A program made the position numbers and the translations under genes. Below the pieces are notes generated by a model. That model was not told where the DNA came from. It did not search any database and worked only from the letters and a program-made list of their open reading frames with translations. This document shows, in pieces, positions 8,448-23,084 of a stretch of DNA of 64,000 nt (position 1 is its first letter; every line of letters begins with the position of its first letter). Origin of the DNA: Pseudomonas promysalinigenes (GTDB lineage Bacteria; Pseudomonadota; Gammaproteobacteria; Pseudomonadales; Pseudomonadaceae); assembly GCF_014269025.2 (NCBI RefSeq), contig NZ_CP077094.1, forward strand, positions 682,001 to 746,000, written 5' to 3'.

Positions 8448-9572
8448 ATGTCCAAGCGTGATTATTATGAGGTCCTGGGTGTCGAGCGCGGCGCCACCGA
8501 AGCTGACCTCAAGAAGGCTTACCGCCGCCTGGCGATGAAGTACCACCCCGACCGCAACCCAGGCGATAAAGAGTCGGAAGACAAGTTCAAGGAGGCCAAC
8601 GAGGCCTACGAAGTGCTGTCCGATGCCAGCAAGCGCGCGGCGTTCGACCAGTACGGCCATGCCGGCGTCGATCCGAGCATGGGTGGCGGCGGTGCAGGCT
8701 TCGGTGGTGCCAACTTCTCCGACATCTTCGGTGACGTGTTCAGCGACTTCTTTGGTGGCGGGCGTGGTGGCGGCCGTGGCGGTGCCCAGCGTGGCAGCGA
8801 CCTGCGTTACACCCTTGAGCTGAACCTGGAAGAAGCGGTGCGTGGCACCACGGTCAGCATCCGTGTGCCTACGCTGGTCAACTGCAAGCCATGCGATGGT
8901 TCTGGCGCCAAGAAGGGCTCGACTCCTTCCACCTGCCCAACCTGCGGTGGCATCGGCCAAGTGCGCATGCAGCAAGGCTTCTTCTCGGTGCAGCAGACCT
9001 GCCCTCGCTGCCACGGCCAAGGCAAGATCATCACCGACCCCTGCACCTCGTGCCATGGCGAAGGCCGTGTCGAGGAATACAAGACTCTGTCGGTCAAGGT
9101 GCCGGCGGGCGTCGACACGGGCGACCGTATCCGTTTGTCGGGCGAAGGCGAGGCGGGGACCCACGGTGGCCCGACTGGCGACCTGTACGTGGTGATCAAC
9201 GTGCGTGAGCACGAGATCTTCCAGCGCGATGGCAAGCATCTGTATTGCGAAGTGCCGATCAGCTTCACCGATGCTGCCTTGGGCGGTGAGTTGGAAGTGC
9301 CGACCCTCGATGGCCGTGTGAAGCTGAGAATCCCGGAGGGTACCCAGACCGGCAAGCAGTTCCGCTTGCGTGGCAAGGGTGTAGCACCAGTGCGCGGCGG
9401 TGGTGCCGGTGACCTGTTGTGCCGTGTTGCGGTGGAAACCCCGGTCAACCTCAGCCGCCGTCAGCGTGAGCTGCTTGAAGAGCTGCGCAGTTCGCTGGAA
9501 GGCGATAGCTCCCATTCGCCCAAGGCCAGTGGCTGGTTCGATGGTGTTAAACGCTTCTTCGGCGATCTCTGA
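8448..9572 (+). CDS. dnaJ: Hsp40 co-chaperone DnaJ
   Basis: A 374-residue type I DnaJ. The J domain (1-70) has YHPDRNPGD with the catalytic HPD; a Gly/Phe-rich linker follows (about 75-115); four CxxCxGxG-type zinc repeats follow, among them [33 protein letters not shown] and [10 protein letters not shown]; then the C-terminal substrate and dimer domains. It delivers unfolded clients to DnaK and triggers ATP hydrolysis. It lies 197 bp after dnaK with no obvious own promoter. Confidence 0.98.
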   Translation: MSKRDYYEVLGVERGATEADLKKAYRRLAMKYHPDRNPGDKESEDKFKEANEAYEVLSDASKRAAFDQYGHAGVDPSMGGGGAGFGGANFSDIFGDVFSDFFGGGRGGGRGGAQRGSDLRYTLELNLEEAVRGTTVSIRVPTLVNCKPCDGSGAKKGSTPSTCPTCGGIGQVRMQQGFFSVQQTCPRCHGQGKIITDPCTSCHGEGRVEEYKTLSVKVPAGVDTGDRIRLSGEGEAGTHGGPTGDLYVVINVREHEIFQRDGKHLYCEVPISFTDAALGGELEVPTLDGRVKLRIPEGTQTGKQFRLRGKGVAPVRGGGAGDLLCRVAVETPVNLSRRQRELLEELRSSLEGDSSHSPKASGWFDGVKRFFGDL

Positions 9573-9582
9573 CAAGGAATAA

Positions 9583-10389
<807 letters not shown>

Positions 10390-10394
10390 GCTGT

Positions 10395-10430
10395 TGGCCT
10401 GCTTCGCGGGTAAGCCTACGAAGCAGGCCA
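10395..10430. repeat. REP-derived palindrome after dapB
   Basis: TGGCCTGCTTCG and CGAAGCAGGCCA form a perfect 12-bp inverted repeat around CGGGTAAGCCTA, the core of P. putida REP elements. It lies just after the dapB stop and may protect the 3' end or slow read-through into carA. Confidence 0.75.
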
Positions 10431-10454
10431 CGCCAATGCCGGTCTGTCGCATTG

Positions 10455-10505
10455 ATGTGTTTTAGAGGCACATATGCGGTAGACCCAAAACGCACTTTTC
10501 TGTAA
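10455..10505 (+). CDS. Possible 16-residue leader peptide before carA
   Basis: ATG at 10455 opens MCFRGTYAVDPKRTFL, ending in TAA at 10503-10505. It lies 55 nt before a strong terminator hairpin and 140 nt before carA, the layout of an attenuator leader, and it includes two Arg codons. There is no convincing ribosome-binding site, so it may be chance. Arginine and pyrimidines are the expected signals for carAB. Confidence 0.3.
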   Translation: MCFRGTYAVDPKRTFL

Positions 10506-10560
10506 GCTACAGCTTTAGTGTGTCCACTAAAAGCGCGCAGCGAATTGAATTCAGCACATA

Positions 10561-10598
10561 AAAGCGGGGTGACGTGTCCATACGTCACTCCGCTTTTT
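10561..10598 (+). terminator. Terminator hairpin in the carA leader
   Basis: AAAGCGGGGTGACGT pairs with ACGTCACTCCGCTTT (one G-U), loop GTCCAT, followed by TTT: a strong intrinsic terminator ending 47 nt before the carA start. A smaller hairpin TTTAGTG-TGTC-CACTAAA precedes it at 10514-10531. It either ends dapB transcripts or acts as a carA attenuator. Confidence 0.85.
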
Positions 10599-10644
10599 TG
10601 CAACCTGCGATCGCCCTTTCATGCTTGATTAACGGGAGGTCTTC

Positions 10645-11781
10645 TTGACAAAGCCAGCCATACTCGCCCTTGCCGACGGCAGTATTTTTCGCGGTGAAGC
10701 CATTGGTGCCGACGGTCAGACCGTTGGTGAGGTGGTATTCAACACCGCTATGACCGGCTACCAGGAAATCCTTACAGACCCTTCCTACGCGCAGCAAATC
10801 GTTACCCTGACCTACCCGCACATCGGCAACACCGGCACCACGCCGCAAGACGCCGAGTCGAACCGTGTCTGGTCCGCTGGCCTGGTCATTCGTGACCTGC
10901 CGCTGCTGGCCAGCAACTGGCGTAACACCCAGTCGCTGCCTGAATACCTCAAGGCTAACAACGTCGTTGCCATCGCCGGTATCGACACCCGTCGCCTCAC
11001 CCGTATCCTGCGTGAGAAAGGCGCTCAGAACGGCTGCATCCTGGCCGGTGACAACATCAGCGAAGAGGCCGCCATCGCCGCTGCCCGTGGCTTCCCAGGC
11101 CTTAAAGGCATGGACTTGGCCAAAGTTGTTTCCACCAAGGAGCGCTATGAGTGGCGCTCCAGTGTTTGGGAGCTGAAAACCGACAGCCACCCGACCATCG
11201 ACGCGGCCGACCTGCCGTACCACGTGGTTGCGTTCGACTATGGCGTCAAGCTGAACATCCTGCGCATGCTGGTCGCCCGCGGCTGCCGCGTGACCGTGGT
11301 GCCTGCCCAGACTCCGGCCAGCGAAGTGCTGGCGCTCAATCCGGACGGCGTGTTCCTGTCCAATGGCCCTGGTGATCCGGAGCCGTGCGACTACGCCATC
11401 CAGGCGATCAAGGAAATCCTCGAAACCGACATCCCGGTGTTCGGCATTTGCCTGGGTCACCAGCTGCTGGCCCTGGCCTCGGGCGCCAAGACCGTGAAGA
11501 TGGGCCACGGCCACCACGGTGCCAACCACCCGGTCCAGGACCTGGACACCGGCGTGGTCATGATCACCAGCCAGAACCACGGCTTCGCCGTTGACGAAGC
11601 CACCCTGCCGGGCAACGTCCGCGCCATCCACAAGTCGCTGTTCGACGGCACCCTGCAGGGTATCGAGCGCACCGACAAGAGCGCGTTCAGCTTCCAGGGC
11701 CACCCTGAAGCGAGCCCAGGCCCGACCGACGTCGCGCCACTGTTCGATCGTTTCACCGATGCCATGGCCAAGCGCCGCTGA
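10645..11781 (+). CDS. carA: Carbamoyl-phosphate synthase small subunit (glutaminase)
   Basis: A 378-residue CarA. The N-terminal half is the CPSase small-chain domain; the C-terminal half is a class I glutamine amidotransferase with [15 protein letters not shown] (nucleophile Cys) and the HPEASPGP catalytic His/Glu. It hydrolyses glutamine and channels ammonia to CarB, feeding arginine and pyrimidine synthesis. The start is TTG at 10645, five bases after GGGAGG; the next Met is far inside the conserved N-terminus ([18 protein letters not shown]), so the TTG start is well supported. carB follows after about 100 bp. Confidence 0.97.
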   Translation: MTKPAILALADGSIFRGEAIGADGQTVGEVVFNTAMTGYQEILTDPSYAQQIVTLTYPHIGNTGTTPQDAESNRVWSAGLVIRDLPLLASNWRNTQSLPEYLKANNVVAIAGIDTRRLTRILREKGAQNGCILAGDNISEEAAIAAARGFPGLKGMDLAKVVSTKERYEWRSSVWELKTDSHPTIDAADLPYHVVAFDYGVKLNILRMLVARGCRVTVVPAQTPASEVLALNPDGVFLSNGPGDPEPCDYAIQAIKEILETDIPVFGICLGHQLLALASGAKTVKMGHGHHGANHPVQDLDTGVVMITSQNHGFAVDEATLPGNVRAIHKSLFDGTLQGIERTDKSAFSFQGHPEASPGPTDVAPLFDRFTDAMAKRR

Positions 11782-11887
11782 GCATTTTGCATCAAGGCCC
11801 CGGGCCGGCTCGCGCCGCGCCCGGAAGCGCCTGACCCAGATTGTTCAAGACGGCTTGCCGACTGACCCGCGGATTTGAGTGACAACC

Positions 11888-15105
<3,218 letters not shown>

Positions 15106-15109
<4 letters not shown>

Positions 15110-15588
15110 GCATTACCAAATACCCGATGACCGTCCAGGGCGCTCGCGCCCTGGAAGAGGAATTGACCTTCCTGAGCAAGACCGAGCGCCCGCGCCTGAG
15201 CCAAGCCATTGGCGAAGCGCGCGAGCTGGGCGACCTCAAGGAAAACGCCGAATACCACGCCGCCCGTGAAGAGCAGGGCATGGTCGAGGCGCGCATCCGT
15301 GACATCGAAGGCCGCCTGCAGAACTCGGTGGTGATCGACGTCACTACCATCGCTCACACCGGCAAGGTGATTTTCGGCACCACCGTGGTGCTGGCCAACA
15401 CCGAAACCGACGATGAGGTGACCTACCAGATCGTTGGCGAAGATGAAGCTGACGTGAAACAAGGCAAGCTTTCGAACAGCGCACCTATCGCCCGTGCCAT
15501 CATTGGCAAGGAAGAAGGTGACACCGTGGTGGTGAAGACACCAAGCGGTACGGTCGAGTACGAGATTGTCGAAGTCAAACACATCTGA
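15106..15588 (+). CDS. greA: Transcription elongation factor GreA
   Basis: A 160-residue GreA. The N-terminal antiparallel coiled coil carries [16 protein letters not shown], whose acidic tip residues stimulate transcript cleavage in backtracked RNA polymerase; the C-terminal FKBP-like domain has the conserved [17 protein letters not shown] and [16 protein letters not shown]. Its ATG overlaps the carB stop, so it is translationally coupled to carB. Confidence 0.98.
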
Positions 15589-16015
15589 GCGGCGCCTGCG
15601 GGCGCCATCCCTTGAGGGGATCCTCTGGCAACTGGCCCAGGTTTTCTGGGTCGGTGGCCTTTGGGTGTTCCATGTGGGGTTGGTGCCGGCGCTGAAAGTC
15701 AGTGGCCTTGCACCCTTGCTGGTGCAGGATGTCGCCGGGCAGATCGACCGTTGGTTGATCGGCGTGGCACTGCTTGGTTTGCTCACTCAGCTGGCGGTAT
15801 TGGCGAGAGTGGACGGCCTGGCGGCCTGGTGGCGGCAGTTTCGCGGGCAAATGCTGTTGTTGGGCCTTGCGGCCTGCGTGGGGTACTACACCTTGCGCTA
15901 CGGTATTTCGGTCGGCGAGCGCTGGCAGATGTTCTGTTTCCTGGTGCTGGGTTTCTCCGGCATCGTGCTGGTAGCCCAGCCGGTCCCGCTCAGGGCGCGC
16001 CAAGCGCGCCACTGA
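15566..16015 (+). CDS. Small membrane protein, DUF4149 family
   Basis: Up to 149 residues with four hydrophobic segments (about 20-45, 60-82, 92-110, 122-140). [20 protein letters not shown] and the later LAPLL are typical of DUF4149 proteins that lie beside greA in pseudomonads. Function unknown. The start is uncertain: the only usual codon is TTG at 15566, inside greA, with a basic 15-residue extension; the conserved part begins near 15611 and has no ATG. An unusual start codon is possible. Its stop is followed by a REP element. Confidence 0.75.
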   Translation: MSKSNTSERRLRAPSLEGILWQLAQVFWVGGLWVFHVGLVPALKVSGLAPLLVQDVAGQIDRWLIGVALLGLLTQLAVLARVDGLAAWWRQFRGQMLLLGLAACVGYYTLRYGISVGERWQMFCFLVLGFSGIVLVAQPVPLRARQARH

Positions 16016-16061
16016 CTGGGCTCAACCGCGCCCCTGTGCAAGCAGGCGTTGCGGTGGTTGG

Positions 16062-16104
16062 CACGGGCTTGGCCCGTGTTCGCAGGTAAGCCCGCTCCCA
16101 CAGG
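16062..16104. repeat. REP element
   Basis: CACGGGCTTGGCCCGTG followed by TTCGCAGGTAAGCCCGCTCC and CACAGG, matching the P. putida REP pattern with a small palindrome at its left end. It fills the gap between convergent DUF4149 and yhbY genes. Confidence 0.75.
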
Positions 16105-16137
16105 CATCGCACAGGGCTGTTGGAAAGCCCTTGCCCG

Positions 16138-16446
16138 TTACTTGTAACGGTGAATGTTGGACAGTTGCTTGTTTGGCTGTGGGTTCTTGCGATAGATCAA
16201 CGCCTTCTTGCCAATGGTCTGTACCAGCTCGGCACGACCTGCCTTGCACAGTTCGGCAATGGCTGCGGCACGTTCTTCGCGGTCTTCCGAGCGGATTTCG
16301 ACCTTGATCAGTTCATGGTCGGCCAGTGCACGCTCAAGTTCAGCGATGACGCCTTCGTTCAAACCGTTGCCAGCGACGATCAGGACCGGCTTGAGGTCGT
16401 GACCAATGGATTTGTATTGCTTCTTCTGCTCGTTATTGAGCGGCAT
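16138..16446 (-). CDS. yhbY: CRM-domain ribosome-associated RNA-binding protein YhbY
   Basis: A 102-residue single CRM-domain protein. It has LKPVLIVAGNGLNEGVIAEL, the ELIKVEIR strand and the GKKALIYRKN C-terminal strand, with the GxxG-like loop in AGNGLNEG. YhbY binds the pre-50S particle in E. coli and is related to plant group II intron splicing factors. The ATG at 16446 gives the standard length; the longer frame adds 25 unsupported residues. Divergent from rlmE with about 100 bp between, a conserved pairing. Confidence 0.92.
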   Translation of the reverse strand: MPLNNEQKKQYKSIGHDLKPVLIVAGNGLNEGVIAELERALADHELIKVEIRSEDREERAAAIAELCKAGRAELVQTIGKKALIYRKNPQPNKQLSNIHRYK

Positions 16447-16548
16447 AATCTGACCCTTTCCGTCTGATTCTGTAAAATTGACCGGCATTTTACCCGAGGG
16501 CCACCGGCTCCGCCCAGTCAATCACCACGCATATCATCGAGGTGCCCC

Positions 16549-17175
16549 GTGGTACAACGTTCCAAAAGCAGCGCAAACTGGCTGCGAGAGCATTTCAACG
16601 ATCCTTTTGTGAAACAGGCGCAGAAGGACGGCTACCGCTCGCGTGCTAGCTACAAACTCCTGGAGATCCAGGAGAAAGACCGTCTTATTCGTCCCGGCAT
16701 GAGCGTCATCGACCTCGGCGCGGCCCCGGGGGGCTGGTCACAGGTGACCAGTCGTCTGATTGGTGGTCAGGGGCGACTGATCGCCTCGGACATCCTGGAA
16801 ATGGACTCCATCCCCGACGTGACCTTCATCCAAGGTGATTTCACCCAGGACGAAGTGCTGCAACAGATATTGCAGGCGGTCGGTGATTCGCACGTGGACC
16901 TTGTGATTTCAGACATGGCCCCCAATATGAGTGGTACGCCTGCGGTCGACATGCCGCGAGCCATGTTCCTCTGCGAGCTGGCCCTGGATCTGGCGACCCG
17001 CGTGCTCAAACCAGGCGGGGACTTCCTGATCAAGATCTTCCAGGGTGAGGGTTTCGATATGTACCTCAAGGACGTGCGTAGCAAGTTCGACAAGGTGCAG
17101 ATGCGCAAGCCTTCGTCATCGCGGGATCGTTCCCGTGAGCAGTACTTGCTGGGCAGGGGTTTCAAAGGAGCATGA
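16549..17175 (+). CDS. rlmE: 23S rRNA 2'-O-methyltransferase RlmE (FtsJ/RrmJ)
   Basis: A 208-residue SAM-dependent methyltransferase that modifies U2552 of 23S rRNA late in 50S assembly. The SAM loop is [12 protein letters not shown]; the catalytic K-D-K-E set is visible as K36 (ASYKLLE), D122 (ISDMAPN), K162 (LIKIFQG) and E197 (SREQYLLG), matching the E. coli residues with a two-residue offset. It starts with GTG at 16549 after GAGG. Followed by ftsH, as in E. coli. Confidence 0.97.
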   Translation: MVQRSKSSANWLREHFNDPFVKQAQKDGYRSRASYKLLEIQEKDRLIRPGMSVIDLGAAPGGWSQVTSRLIGGQGRLIASDILEMDSIPDVTFIQGDFTQDEVLQQILQAVGDSHVDLVISDMAPNMSGTPAVDMPRAMFLCELALDLATRVLKPGGDFLIKIFQGEGFDMYLKDVRSKFDKVQMRKPSSSRDRSREQYLLGRGFKGA

Positions 17176-17367
17176 GGCGAATTGCGCGTTGGTCGATAGT
17201 TATTTCCAATCGGCTCTCGCGTCTGGATCGTCCGATCTTCGTGTAGTCTGAGTTTCACAAAGGGTTACAGACGGTGCCTGCGGATGCGTAGGTAATGTAG
17301 TAAGTTAGGGCGATGAATATCATGCGAGGCACGGCTGCGTCGTGCGCCGGCCTCAGAGGGTAGCGAA

Positions 17368-19281
17368 TTGAACGACATGGCAAAGAATCTGATCCTCTGG
17401 TTGATCATCGCAGCCGTCCTGGTGACGGTGATGAACAACTTCTCCAGCCCTAACGAGCCGCAGACCCTCAACTACTCCGACTTCATCCAGCAGGTCAAGG
17501 ATGGCAAGGTCGAGCGTGTGACTGTCGACGGCTACATCATCACGGGTAAGCGCACCGACGGTGACAACTTCAAGACCGTCCGCCCAGCCATCACCGACAA
17601 TGGCTTGATCGGCGACCTGGTCGACAATCACGTGGTCGTCGAAGGCAAGCAGCCCGAGCAGCAGAGCATCTGGACCCAGCTGTTGGTGGCGAGCTTCCCG
17701 ATATTGGTAATCATCGCCGTATTCATGTTCTTCATGCGCCAGATGCAGGGTGGTGCAGGGGGCAAGGGTGGGCCGATGAGCTTTGGCAAGAGCAAGGCGC
17801 GGCTGCTGTCCGAAGATCAGGTCAAGACCACGCTGGCTGACGTCGCCGGTTGCGACGAAGCCAAGGAAGAGGTTGGCGAGCTGGTCGAGTTCCTGCGCGA
17901 CCCAGGCAAGTTCCAGCGCCTGGGCGGCCGCATTCCGCGCGGGGTGCTGATGGTCGGCCCGCCTGGCACGGGTAAAACATTGCTGGCAAAAGCCATTGCC
18001 GGTGAAGCCAAGGTGCCGTTCTTCACCATCTCTGGTTCCGACTTCGTCGAGATGTTCGTCGGCGTTGGTGCCAGCCGTGTGCGTGATATGTTCGAGCAGG
18101 CCAAGAAGCACGCGCCTTGCATCATCTTCATCGACGAGATCGACGCGGTGGGCCGCCATCGTGGTGCCGGCATGGGCGGTGGTCACGACGAGCGTGAGCA
18201 AACCCTCAACCAGCTGCTGGTGGAGATGGACGGCTTTGAAATGAACGATGGCATCATCGTCATCGCCGCCACCAACCGCCCGGACGTGCTCGACCCTGCG
18301 CTGTTGCGCCCTGGTCGCTTCGACCGCCAGGTCGTGGTGGGCTTGCCGGATATCCGCGGCCGTGAGCAGATTCTCAAGGTGCACATGCGCAAGGCGCCGA
18401 TCGGCGATAACGTCAACCCGGCTGTGATTGCCCGTGGTACCCCTGGTTTCTCCGGTGCCGACCTGGCCAACCTGGTCAACGAGGCTGCGCTGTTTGCGGC
18501 ACGTGCCAACAAGCGCTTGGTCGAGATGAAAGAGTTCGAGCTGGCCAAAGACAAGATCATGATGGGCGCGGAGCGCAAAACCATGGTCATGTCCGAGAAA
18601 GAAAAACGAAACACCGCTTACCACGAAGCGGGCCACGCCATCGTCGGGCGCCTGGTGCCTGAGCACGACCCAGTCTACAAGGTTTCGATCATTCCCCGTG
18701 GTCGAGCCCTGGGTGTGACCATGTTCCTGCCGGAAGAAGACCGTTACAGCCTGTCCAAACGCGCTTTGATCAGCCAGATCTGCTCGTTGTACGGCGGCCG
18801 TATTGCCGAGGAAATGACCTTGGGCTTCGATGGTGTCACCACCGGTGCCTCCAACGACATCATGCGCGCCAGCCAGATCGCTCGTAACATGGTGACCAAA
18901 TGGGGCCTGTCGGAAAAACTAGGCCCGCTGATGTACGCCGAAGAAGAAGGTGAGGTGTTCCTCGGTCGTAGCGCTGGCAGCCAGCACGCAAGCGTCTCCG
19001 GTGAAACCGCTAAGCTGATCGACTCCGAAGTGCGCAGCATCATCGACCAGTGCTATGCCACGGCCAAGCAGCTGTTGATCGAGAACCGCGACAAGCTTGA
19101 AGCGATGACCGAAGCGCTGATGAAGTACGAAACCATCGACTCCGATCAGATCGACGACATCATGGCTGGCCGTACACCGCGTGAGCCTCGCGATTGGGAC
19201 GATGATAAGAACTCGGGCACTCCAGCAGCCCAGGACGATCGTCCGGAATCGCCGATCGGCGGGCCGGCAGCGCAACACTAA
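17368..19281 (+). CDS. ftsH: ATP-dependent zinc metalloprotease FtsH
   Basis: A 637-residue membrane-anchored AAA+ protease. Two N-terminal membrane segments (about 5-24 and 106-126) flank a periplasmic domain; then Walker A GPPGTGKT, Walker [12 protein letters not shown], second region of homology RPGRFDRQV, and the zinc site HEAGH with a downstream Asp ligand. It degrades sigma32, LpxC-type substrates and unassembled membrane proteins in other bacteria. I use TTG at 17368 because GAGGG at 17356-17360 is spaced for it; an ATG three codons later (MAKNLILW) is 16 nt away from that site. A 192-bp gap separates it from rlmE. Confidence 0.98.
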   Translation: MNDMAKNLILWLIIAAVLVTVMNNFSSPNEPQTLNYSDFIQQVKDGKVERVTVDGYIITGKRTDGDNFKTVRPAITDNGLIGDLVDNHVVVEGKQPEQQSIWTQLLVASFPILVIIAVFMFFMRQMQGGAGGKGGPMSFGKSKARLLSEDQVKTTLADVAGCDEAKEEVGELVEFLRDPGKFQRLGGRIPRGVLMVGPPGTGKTLLAKAIAGEAKVPFFTISGSDFVEMFVGVGASRVRDMFEQAKKHAPCIIFIDEIDAVGRHRGAGMGGGHDEREQTLNQLLVEMDGFEMNDGIIVIAATNRPDVLDPALLRPGRFDRQVVVGLPDIRGREQILKVHMRKAPIGDNVNPAVIARGTPGFSGADLANLVNEAALFAARANKRLVEMKEFELAKDKIMMGAERKTMVMSEKEKRNTAYHEAGHAIVGRLVPEHDPVYKVSIIPRGRALGVTMFLPEEDRYSLSKRALISQICSLYGGRIAEEMTLGFDGVTTGASNDIMRASQIARNMVTKWGLSEKLGPLMYAEEEGEVFLGRSAGSQHASVSGETAKLIDSEVRSIIDQCYATAKQLLIENRDKLEAMTEALMKYETIDSDQIDDIMAGRTPREPRDWDDDKNSGTPAAQDDRPESPIGGPAAQH

Positions 19282-19289
19282 GGGCATCT

Positions 19290-20141
19290 ATGAGCTCAGT
19301 GCAGTACCCGACCCGGTTGCCTTGCGGCAACCGGGTTCTTGACCTTTCCCGTACCCATGTTATGGGTATTCTCAATGTCACCCCGGATTCCTTCTCCGAT
19401 GGCGGTCGCTTTAGCCAGCGCGACGAGGCGTTGCGCCATGCCGAGGCGATGATCACGGCTGGCGCCACCTTGATCGACATCGGGGGTGAGTCGACCCGGC
19501 CCGGTGCGCGCGCGGTTTCGGTCACTGAAGAGATCGAACGCGTGGCGCCGATGGTCGAGGCCATCAACAGCCGGTTCGATGTGGTGATCTCAGTCGATAC
19601 TTCCACGCCCGCGGTGATCCGCGAATCGGCGCGCCTTGGTGCTGGCCTGATCAACGACGTACGTGCCCTGGAGCGCGACGGCGCCCTGGATGCCGCGGCG
19701 GACACCGGCTTGCCGGTTTGCCTTATGCATATGCGTGGCGAGCCTGGGAACATGCAGGATGATCCGCATTACGACGATGTCGCCGCCGAGGTTGGGAGCT
19801 ACCTCGAACAGCGCATGGCGGCGTGCGCTGCTGCAGGTATCCCCGCTGAGCGCATCATTCTTGATCCAGGTTTCGGGTTCGCCAAGACACTGGCGCACAA
19901 CCTCAGCCTGTTCAAGCATCTCGAAGCGTTCTATCGCCTTGGTCGCCCGCTGCTGGTGGGCGTTTCGCGCAAAAGCATGATCGGCCTTACGTTGAACCGT
20001 CCGGTCGATGAGCGGCTGTACGGCAGCCTCGCGCTGGCAGCATTGGCTATGACCAAGGGTGCCAGCATTCTGCGCGTCCATGATGTGGCCGAAACCGTCG
20101 ATGTCGTGCGCATGATCGCCGCGGTGCAGAACGCCGAATAA
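19290..20141 (+). CDS. folP: Dihydropteroate synthase
   Basis: A 283-residue TIM-barrel enzyme that condenses p-aminobenzoate with dihydropterin pyrophosphate. It has the two signatures [17 protein letters not shown] and [13 protein letters not shown], then [40 protein letters not shown] and [10 protein letters not shown]. Starts 8 bp after ftsH and precedes glmM by 17 bp, the ftsH-folP-glmM order of gammaproteobacteria. Sulfonamide target. Confidence 0.98.
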   Translation: MSSVQYPTRLPCGNRVLDLSRTHVMGILNVTPDSFSDGGRFSQRDEALRHAEAMITAGATLIDIGGESTRPGARAVSVTEEIERVAPMVEAINSRFDVVISVDTSTPAVIRESARLGAGLINDVRALERDGALDAAADTGLPVCLMHMRGEPGNMQDDPHYDDVAAEVGSYLEQRMAACAAAGIPAERIILDPGFGFAKTLAHNLSLFKHLEAFYRLGRPLLVGVSRKSMIGLTLNRPVDERLYGSLALAALAMTKGASILRVHDVAETVDVVRMIAAVQNAE

Positions 20142-20158
20142 GAACTTTTGGAGTCACT

Positions 20159-21499
20159 ATGAGCAGAAAATACTTTGGTACCGACGGTATCCGTGGCCGC
20201 GTCGGTGAATACCCGATCACGCCGGATTTCATGTTGAAGCTGGGCTGGGCGGCCGGCATGGCCTTTCGCAAGCAAGGCAACTGCCGGGTGCTGGTGGGTA
20301 AGGACACGCGTATTTCCGGTTACATGTTCGAATCGGCGCTAGAGGCAGGTTTGTCGGCGGCGGGGGCTGACGTGATGCTGCTCGGGCCGATGCCGACCCC
20401 GGCCATCGCGTACCTGACCCGCACCTTCCATGCCGAAGCCGGCATTGTCATCAGTGCCTCGCACAACCCTCACGATGACAACGGCATCAAGTTCTTCTCA
20501 GGCCAAGGCACCAAGCTGCCCGACGAAGTCGAATTGATGATCGAAGAGTTGCTCGACCAGCCGATGACCGTGGTCGAATCGAGCAAACTGGGCAAGGTGT
20601 CGCGCATCAACGATGCGGCGGGGCGTTACATCGAGTTCTGTAAGAGCAGCGTGCCGAGCAGTACTGGGTTCGAAGGCCTCAAACTGGTGGTCGATTGTGC
20701 TCACGGCGCCACCTACAAGGTTGCACCAAGCGTGTTTCGCGAGCTTGGAGCCGATGTGACCGTGCTCCATGCGCAGCCCGACGGCCTGAACATCAACGAG
20801 GGTTGCGGCTCGACTCACATCGAATCGTTGCAGGCTGCCGTGCTGGTCGGTCATGCCGACCTGGGTATCGCTTTTGACGGCGATGGTGACCGCGTGCTGA
20901 TGGTCGATCACACAGGGGCGATCGTCGACGGTGACGAATTGCTGTACATCATTGCTCGCGACCTGCACGAACGTGGCAAGTTGCAGGGCGGGGTGGTCGG
21001 CACACTGATGAGCAACCTGGGCCTGGAGCTGGCGCTCAAGGACTTGGATATCCCCTTCGTGCGCGCCAAGGTTGGCGATCGCTACGTGATGGCTGAGCTG
21101 CTCGAGCGTGACTGGTTGATTGGCGGGGAGAACTCCGGGCATGTCGTTTGCTGCAATCACACCACGACGGGTGACGCGATCATTGCCGCGCTGCAGGTGC
21201 TGATGGCGCTCAAGCGCCGGGGTGAAACCCTGGCTCAGGCTCGCCAGGCGTTGCGCAAGTGCCCTCAGGTGTTGATCAACGTGCGCTTTGGTGCGAGCAA
21301 GGTCGACCCGTTGGAGCACCCTGCGGTCAAGCAAGCCAGTGCCAAGGTCACCGAAGCCATGGCTGGGCGTGGGCGCGTGCTGCTGCGTAAATCCGGCACC
21401 GAGCCCTTGGTGCGGGTGATGGTCGAAGGCGACGACGAAAACCAGGTGCGCGGCCATGCCGAAGCCTTGGCCAAGCTGGTCACCGAAGTTTGTGCCTGA
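20159..21499 (+). CDS. glmM: Phosphoglucosamine mutase
   Basis: A 446-residue phosphohexomutase that interconverts glucosamine-6-phosphate and glucosamine-1-phosphate for peptidoglycan and LPS precursors. The phosphoserine loop is [15 protein letters not shown] with the active Ser at 101, the metal loop FDGDGDRVL, the sugar loop GGENSGH and the phosphate-binding [19 protein letters not shown] precedes the ATG. Confidence 0.98.
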   Translation: MSRKYFGTDGIRGRVGEYPITPDFMLKLGWAAGMAFRKQGNCRVLVGKDTRISGYMFESALEAGLSAAGADVMLLGPMPTPAIAYLTRTFHAEAGIVISASHNPHDDNGIKFFSGQGTKLPDEVELMIEELLDQPMTVVESSKLGKVSRINDAAGRYIEFCKSSVPSSTGFEGLKLVVDCAHGATYKVAPSVFRELGADVTVLHAQPDGLNINEGCGSTHIESLQAAVLVGHADLGIAFDGDGDRVLMVDHTGAIVDGDELLYIIARDLHERGKLQGGVVGTLMSNLGLELALKDLDIPFVRAKVGDRYVMAELLERDWLIGGENSGHVVCCNHTTTGDAIIAALQVLMALKRRGETLAQARQALRKCPQVLINVRFGASKVDPLEHPAVKQASAKVTEAMAGRGRVLLRKSGTEPLVRVMVEGDDENQVRGHAEALAKLVTEVCA

Positions 21500-21565
21500 A
21501 AGAGGCTTGCCAGCGCAGATCGGGTTGGGTAAGATCTGCGCCCACTTTGACCGACGAGGTAAAGC

Positions 21566-22321
21566 ATGCGTCGCCCCATGGTAGCTGGTAACTGGAAGAT
21601 GCACGGTACCCGCGCCAGCGTCGCTGAGCTGATCCTGGGCCTGGGCGATATGTCCGTGCCGAACGGTGTCGAAGTAGCGGTGTTTCCACCCGCGTTATTC
21701 ATCAATCAAGTCGTTGATGGGTTGCAAGGCAAGGAAATCGCCGTCGGAGCACAGAATTCTGCAATAAAGCCCGAACAGGGCGCGCTGACCGGTGAAGTTG
21801 CACCCAGTCAGTTGGTTGAAGCAGGTTGCAAGTTTGTCTTGATTGGCCATTCCGAACGCCGCCAGATCATTGGCGAAAGTGAAGAAGTGTTGAAAGAGAA
21901 GTTTGCAGCCGCTCAACTTAGTGGTTTAATGCCGGTGCTTTGCGTAGGGGAAACCCTCGAAGAGCGCGAGGCAGGCAAAACCCTCGAAGTTGTCGGGGGT
22001 CAACTAAGCAGTATCATCGACGCGTTCGGTGTTAAGGCTTTTGCCAAAGCAGTAATTGCCTATGAGCCTGTTTGGGCCATTGGCACAGGTTTGACGGCTT
22101 CGCCTCAGCAGGCTCAGGATGTGCACGCAGCCATCCGGGCGCAGTTGGCAGCCGAAGACGCCGAAGTTGCCGCAAGCGTGCAGCTTCTCTACGGCGGCAG
22201 CGTGAAGGCGGCCAATGCGGCCGAACTGTTCGGCATGCCGGATATCGATGGGGGGCTCATTGGTGGAGCTTCCCTGAACGCAGACGAATTCGGTGCAATT
22301 TGTCGCGCCGCAGGAAACTGA
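21566..22321 (+). CDS. tpiA: Triosephosphate isomerase
   Basis: A 251-residue TIM barrel. Catalytic residues: Lys in AGNWKMHG, His in LIGHSERRQ, Glu in [11 protein letters not shown]; phosphate loop [10 protein letters not shown]. It interconverts dihydroxyacetone phosphate and glyceraldehyde-3-phosphate. secG starts 4 bp after its stop, so the two are probably co-transcribed. Pseudomonas tpiA has lower GC in its first third than its neighbours here. Confidence 0.98.
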   Translation: MRRPMVAGNWKMHGTRASVAELILGLGDMSVPNGVEVAVFPPALFINQVVDGLQGKEIAVGAQNSAIKPEQGALTGEVAPSQLVEAGCKFVLIGHSERRQIIGESEEVLKEKFAAAQLSGLMPVLCVGETLEEREAGKTLEVVGGQLSSIIDAFGVKAFAKAVIAYEPVWAIGTGLTASPQQAQDVHAAIRAQLAAEDAEVAASVQLLYGGSVKAANAAELFGMPDIDGGLIGGASLNADEFGAICRAAGN

Positions 22322-22325
22322 ACAA

Positions 22326-22721
22326 ATGCTGGAAACAGTTATCGTTGTTTTTCATCTGTTGGCAGCGCTGTCGCTTGTAGTGCTGGTTCTGCTGCAACAG
22401 GGTAAAGGTGCGGAAGCAGGAGCATCTTTCGGCGCAGGTGCCTCAAACACCGTGTTCGGAAGCCAAGGTTCTGCAACGTTCCTAAGTAAATTAACTGCTA
22501 TACTCGCTGCCACTTTCTTTTTGACAGCACTTGGGTTAGGATACTTCGCGAAGCAACAAGCTCACCAGCTTAGCCAAGCAGGTCTTCCAGATCCAGCAGT
22601 GCTAGAAGTGAAAGAGCAGCCCAAACCGGCAGTTAATGATGATGTACCGGTGCTCCAGGAGCAGAAGAGCGAAACCACCCCTAAAGGTGATGTACCTCCT
22701 CCGGCCGAAGAGCAGAAGTAA
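22326..22721 (+). CDS. secG: Sec translocase subunit SecG
   Basis: A 131-residue SecG with two transmembrane helices (about 3-23 and 52-72) separated by the conserved cytoplasmic loop [20 protein letters not shown] and TVFGSQGS. The C-terminal tail (about 85-131) is Pro/Glu/Lys-rich. It assists protein movement through SecYEG. The ATG at 22326 gives the family N-terminus [15 protein letters not shown]. Its codon use is noticeably more A/T-rich than the surroundings. tRNA-Leu follows after about 20 bp. Confidence 0.95.
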   Translation: MLETVIVVFHLLAALSLVVLVLLQQGKGAEAGASFGAGASNTVFGSQGSATFLSKLTAILAATFFLTALGLGYFAKQQAHQLSQAGLPDPAVLEVKEQPKPAVNDDVPVLQEQKSETTPKGDVPPPAEEQK

Positions 22722-22742
22722 CGGGTTTCAAGTAGTAGTATT

Positions 22743-22828
22743 GCCGAGGTGGTGGAATTGGTAGACACGCAACCTTGAGGTGGTTGTGCCCATAGGGTGT
22801 AGGGGTTCGAGTCCCCTTCTCGGTACCA
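22743..22828 (+). tRNA. tRNA-Leu (anticodon GAG)
   Basis: An 86-nt class II tRNA. Acceptor GCCGAGG pairs with TCTCGGT, discriminator A, encoded CCA. The D-loop has GGTAGAC, the anticodon arm is CAACC-TTGAGGT-GGTTG giving GAG, the long variable arm is TGCCCATAGGGTGTA, and the T arm is GGGG-TTCGAGT-CCCC. Confidence 0.97.
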
Positions 22829-22841
22829 ATTGAAGCTTGAG

Positions 22842-22866
22842 AGCCCGCTTTAGCGGGCTTTCTTGC
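22842..22866 (+). terminator. Terminator after tRNA-Leu
   Basis: AGCCCGC-TTTA-GCGGGCT followed by TTCTT. Confidence 0.85.
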
Positions 22867-22928
22867 AGGTGAAGGTTTGGATTTGACCCTTGAGTAGGTT
22901 AGGTCTTATACTTTCGCCCCAGCTTTGT

Positions 22929-23005
<77 letters not shown>

Positions 23006-23015
23006 GCTTCAGCGG

Positions 23016-23036
23016 AGCCCCTTTTAAGGGGCTTTT
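23016..23036 (+). terminator. Terminator after tRNA-fMet
   Basis: AGCCCCTT-TT-AAGGGGCT with a following TTTTT run. Some read-through must occur if rimP lacks its own promoter. Confidence 0.85.
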
Positions 23037-23084
23037 TGCTAGCTGAAGAATTTACGGCGTCGTTGTCCTACGGCGCTTTCAGGG

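Noticed and set aside
16549..17367. A sigma32 promoter before rlmE-ftsH, as in E. coli
   Set aside because: No CTTGAA with a CCCCAT partner at the right spacing in 16447-16548 or 17176-17367.
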